Shown here one piece after another: positions 61,463-64,000 of a stretch of DNA of 64,000 bases; position 1 is the stretch's first letter; the number at the start of each line of letters is the position of its first letter. The notes under the pieces are model-generated. The model did not search any database and was not told where the DNA came from. It saw only the letters and a program-made list of their open reading frames with translations. The position numbers were made by a program, and so were the translations under genes. The stretch is from Tritrichomonas musculus (taxonomy: Eukaryota > Parabasalia > Tritrichomonadida > Tritrichomonadidae), in NCBI GenBank assembly GCA_039105265.1, contig JAPFFF010000033.1:434001-498000 (forward strand). The letters run 5' to 3'.

Positions 61463-63226
61463 ATGACTGAAGAAGAACAAATGACTGAAGAAGAACAAAT
61501 GACTGAAGAAGATCCTTATTTGGATGATAGTAACGATGAAGACCAAATAATAATTCAAAATGTCCTGCCACATTACCACCCAGATTTTAATGATAATGAT
61601 CTTTGTGTCAACAATAACCCAATTAAACTTGACGGTGATGATTTATTGGCCCTTTATTCATTGTTGGAACCAAACGAAGAGAATTTTGGTCAGGTATTCA
61701 ATTCAATATCTATTGCACCATATAAGACCGATTTCAAAAAGCAAATCATGAAAAGATGGTGGTGTCTCAAAGAGGGAAATAGTGAAGAATTTGTCGAAGA
61801 AAATTGGCTAAATAATCAAACTCTCAAAGGGAACAGATGGTTATTCGATTTCTTAAACTGTTTACCTCAAAGACAGAGGAATTACATGCTTGAGACGTAC
61901 TTTAATAACACCATTAATGACTCAGCTCAAATTGAAACATATACCCATTTTTCATTAACTAGCATCAGACACAAAGACTATAGGAAAAGCACAGGGTTTG
62001 GCATCAGAGTCGGGGAATTCATGACTGATCTTGTCAGAGTTGCTAAACATATTGATGTTGTGCCATCAATTTTTCTCCTCAAAGTGAGAGACCCAAAGTA
62101 CAATCACGCACAACTGACATTCACTACTATGGCACAGTTCAATCAAAAACTAAAGTCAATAACTTTGGGCAAAACGACAAAAGCAATTACAGCATATAAA
62201 GTTTTGCAGGAAGGAACAAATACAAACTTTTTGACAATAGAGCAGATGGCATTCTACACCGGACGATTGGATGTGTTTCAATTCTTCCAGGGATTTGATT
62301 ATCCTTTATGCTTTGGACAAAATATAAGACAAGAAGTTATTCAGCCATTCCTTTCTCATATTTTTGCCATCATATGCAAAAAAAGAAAAGATGTTTTCAA
62401 TTATGTCATATCCTGGATATCGTATATTATCCAAAATATTGGAAAAAAGACCAAAACAGCACTCGTCATAACAGGTATGCAGGGTACTGGGAAAAACACG
62501 TTTACTGACACTATTTGTAAACTTTTTGGTGGTTATGCCAATCCTGATGCCAAACTTGATTATCTCACAGGCAAATTTAATGGAAGTTTGATGTATAAAA
62601 TGTTGCTTGTGTGTAATGAAGTAAAGAGTTTTATCGGCAACAAGAAATATGATGACGACACCTTAAAGACATTGATCACGGAAGAGTCAATTGACATTCA
62701 CAAGAAGTATCAGGACGTCTTTACTCAGCAAAATGTTGCCAACTTTATCTTCCTTTCGAACAATTTTGCACCAATCAAAATAGCAGAAGATGATAGACGA
62801 TACATAGTTATGGAAGTTTCAGCAGAAAAACGAGGAGATAAAGACTATTTTAATAATCTTTATGGGTCCTTCACTCCTGATTTTTTTTCGATCCTGTTAT
62901 CTTGGTTCAGAAGAATTGATCTTTCCCAATGGGATCCGACAATCATTCCTTTGACAAGAGAGAAAACAGACATTATTAACTTTTCGAAGAATCCATACTC
63001 AGCATTCATTCAGCTGAATGTTTCACAATTTATCCATGGAATACAAAAGAAGCAGGCCTTTGAATCCTTTAAAGCTTGGTGCACCGAAAATGGATATGCT
63101 GTGGGAACAATGCAAGCCTTTCGAAACAGCGTTCTCAAATACTGCCGAGAAACCAAAGATGGCTCAAAGGCAGCAATTTATCAATTGCGTGAAGACGCAT
63201 ATCAATTCTTTCAAATTAATAAATAA
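61463..63226 (+). CDS. D5-like superfamily 3 helicase/NTPase of element 2
   Basis: 587 residues. The first 18 codons are a triple 18-bp repeat (MTEEEQ three times), giving three candidate starts; the first is used. The C-terminal half is an SF3 helicase: Walker A GMQGTGKNT near residue 337, Walker B-type MLLVCNEVKSF near 381, motif C FIFLSNN near 428, then DDRRYIVME with the arginine finger. The N-terminal region may be a primase-like or D5_N-type domain. Relatives are poxvirus D5 and virophage helicases that unwind DNA ahead of replication. No such gene is visible in element 1. Confidence 0.85.
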   Translation: MTEEEQMTEEEQMTEEDPYLDDSNDEDQIIIQNVLPHYHPDFNDNDLCVNNNPIKLDGDDLLALYSLLEPNEENFGQVFNSISIAPYKTDFKKQIMKRWWCLKEGNSEEFVEENWLNNQTLKGNRWLFDFLNCLPQRQRNYMLETYFNNTINDSAQIETYTHFSLTSIRHKDYRKSTGFGIRVGEFMTDLVRVAKHIDVVPSIFLLKVRDPKYNHAQLTFTTMAQFNQKLKSITLGKTTKAITAYKVLQEGTNTNFLTIEQMAFYTGRLDVFQFFQGFDYPLCFGQNIRQEVIQPFLSHIFAIICKKRKDVFNYVISWISYIIQNIGKKTKTALVITGMQGTGKNTFTDTICKLFGGYANPDAKLDYLTGKFNGSLMYKMLLVCNEVKSFIGNKKYDDDTLKTLITEESIDIHKKYQDVFTQQNVANFIFLSNNFAPIKIAEDDRRYIVMEVSAEKRGDKDYFNNLYGSFTPDFFSILLSWFRRIDLSQWDPTIIPLTREKTDIINFSKNPYSAFIQLNVSQFIHGIQKKQAFESFKAWCTENGYAVGTMQAFRNSVLKYCRETKDGSKAAIYQLREDAYQFFQINK

Positions 63227-63292
63227 AAGAATTAACTTTTATTAAATTAATCTTTTTTTTTGAGAATGTTATGTGATCTGACATAACCGTTT

Positions 63293-63298
63293 TCATTT
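63293..63298 (+). promoter_or_regulatory. initiator (TCA+1TTT) of the right-end gene
   Basis: TCATTT lies 10 bp before the ATG at 63305, an exact fit to the parabasalid initiator; the start would be the A at 63295. Confidence 0.5.
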
Positions 63299-63304
63299 TT
63301 TTCA

Positions 63305-63949
63305 ATGTTCGCTATCTTATTGATACTCATTGAATCATTTGAAAGACCTGATGGAATCCCGGAAGAGGCTAATTGGATACCTGCTTGGAATTTTACTCAA
63401 GTTTATGGAGACTGGGAAATGGATACTTCTGACTTGAAGGATCATCTCTTCGTTCTTTATCAAGGAGGAATTCTTGAACAACAAATTACATGTTCTCGAT
63501 TTTGGATAATTGGAATGAAAGACTCTAATTTTGATACAATTGACATTTATTTTGGACAATTAAGTCAATTAAACATTAATTGTAAATCAGATGTTCGTCA
63601 GAAATGGCAAGTTTTCTTTGATTCACAATCAATGCCGATCACTACTGATACTCTCATGATCCAAAGCAGAAGTGCTTCTGCTCTTCATGGACTTTTTTAT
63701 CTGTATGATCCTCCAAAACAAACTCCCTCATTAACTCCAACCATATCACCTGACCCTTTTTGCCCTGTCCCAAGAATTGTAAAAAAAAATCAATCTGAAG
63801 CCATTATATTGAAACATTGCAAATTCTCGAATATTAAATCTTACGAACCTGGAGGAATTATTTTTTCTCAGAATTGTATTCTTCTAGTTAGCAATTGCCA
63901 AATATTTAATATAACTGGTGGAGGAGCTATTTACTGGGTTTTTAACTAA
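63305..63949 (+). CDS. short secreted beta-helix-like (Pmp-like) protein
   Basis: 214 residues with a hydrophobic signal-like start (MFAILLILI). It then has a non-repeated domain, a Pro/Thr-rich linker (KQTPSLTPTISPDPF) and the first two turns of a right-handed beta-helix (ILKHCKFSNIKSY, GGIIFSQN, NCQIFNITGGGAIYW) before a TAA. Family members usually run for hundreds of residues after this point, so this is probably the truncated 5' end of a surface-protein gene rather than a full-length one. Its initiator is intact. It is related in fold, not in obvious sequence, to the gene at 1-8506. Confidence 0.65.
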   Translation: MFAILLILIESFERPDGIPEEANWIPAWNFTQVYGDWEMDTSDLKDHLFVLYQGGILEQQITCSRFWIIGMKDSNFDTIDIYFGQLSQLNINCKSDVRQKWQVFFDSQSMPITTDTLMIQSRSASALHGLFYLYDPPKQTPSLTPTISPDPFCPVPRIVKKNQSEAIILKHCKFSNIKSYEPGGIIFSQNCILLVSNCQIFNITGGGAIYWVFN

Positions 63950-64000
63950 CTAAACGCAAAACTTAAGACATAAATGATAATTATTTAATAATTCATTATA

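Larger units (their letters stand above)
48376..63226. mobile_element. Polinton-related element 2 (fibre, minor capsid, PolB, bZIP-like, D5-like helicase)
   Basis: A 14.9-kb block related to element 1 by its fibre, minor capsid, polymerase and bZIP-like genes, but with many differences and a different gene order. It adds a D5-like helicase and a QYMGEP-repeat protein. No integrase, packaging ATPase, major capsid gene or terminal inverted repeat is visible. It is bounded by the end of element 1 on the left and by a host-type gene on the right. It appears partial, with about one break in its polymerase gene. Open frames elsewhere suggest it is not very old. Confidence 0.75.

Overview
The window looks like nuclear DNA of a parabasalid protist, probably a trichomonad such as Tritrichomonas or Trichomonas. 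The reasons are: intronless genes in very AT-rich DNA; very short 5' leaders with TCA-type initiator motifs; a three-repeat Myb protein; a giant surface protein with GGA[IV] and FxxN beta-helix motifs; and many DNA transposons and Polinton/Maverick elements. The species is inferred from these family traits, not proven.

Layout. 1-8506 (minus) is the first 2,835 codons of a giant secreted beta-helix (Pmp-like) protein whose C-terminal part is a nearly perfect 547-residue tandem repeat; it runs off the left edge. 8507-15445 is an AT-rich gene desert with two short inverted-repeat elements, several dyads and one gene relic. 15446-17530 is an intact GH65-type glycoside hydrolase. 17653-21507 is a nest of DNA transposons: a decayed pogo-like element with about 290-bp terminal inverted repeats, a Tc1/mariner copy in its left repeat, and a Mutator-like MITE in its right repeat. 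21.9-26.4 kb holds a decayed unknown gene with a 69-nt poly(T) tract, an intact Myb gene, a ubiquitin-protease fragment ending in a long A tract (possible retrocopy), and a dead Merlin/ISXO2-like transposase.

26494-48264 is a largely whole Polinton (element 1) with identical 150-bp inverted repeats. It carries an integrase, packaging ATPase, putative major capsid protein, protein-primed DNA polymerase B, an HNH endonuclease-like gene on the opposite strand, a giant fibre-like protein and a putative minor capsid protein. The rest are small charged, coiled-coil or bZIP-like proteins. 48376-63226 is a second, related element (element 2) directly abutting it. It has its own fibre/minor-capsid pair, a broken polymerase B, a bZIP-like protein and a D5-like superfamily 3 helicase that element 1 lacks. 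No integrase, packaging ATPase or major capsid gene is visible in it. 63305-63949 is a short secreted beta-helix-like gene behind a good initiator motif.

How the parts fit. Element 1 has the parts of a virus-like self-synthesizing transposon: integrase and inverted repeats for insertion, polymerase for protein-primed copying, and ATPase and capsid proteins for packaging. The giant fibre and the minor capsid gene start head to head 16 bp apart in both elements, which suggests a co-expressed surface module. The host genes (GH65, Myb, beta-helix proteins) are unrelated to it. Both Polintons are described here as fossils or resident elements only.
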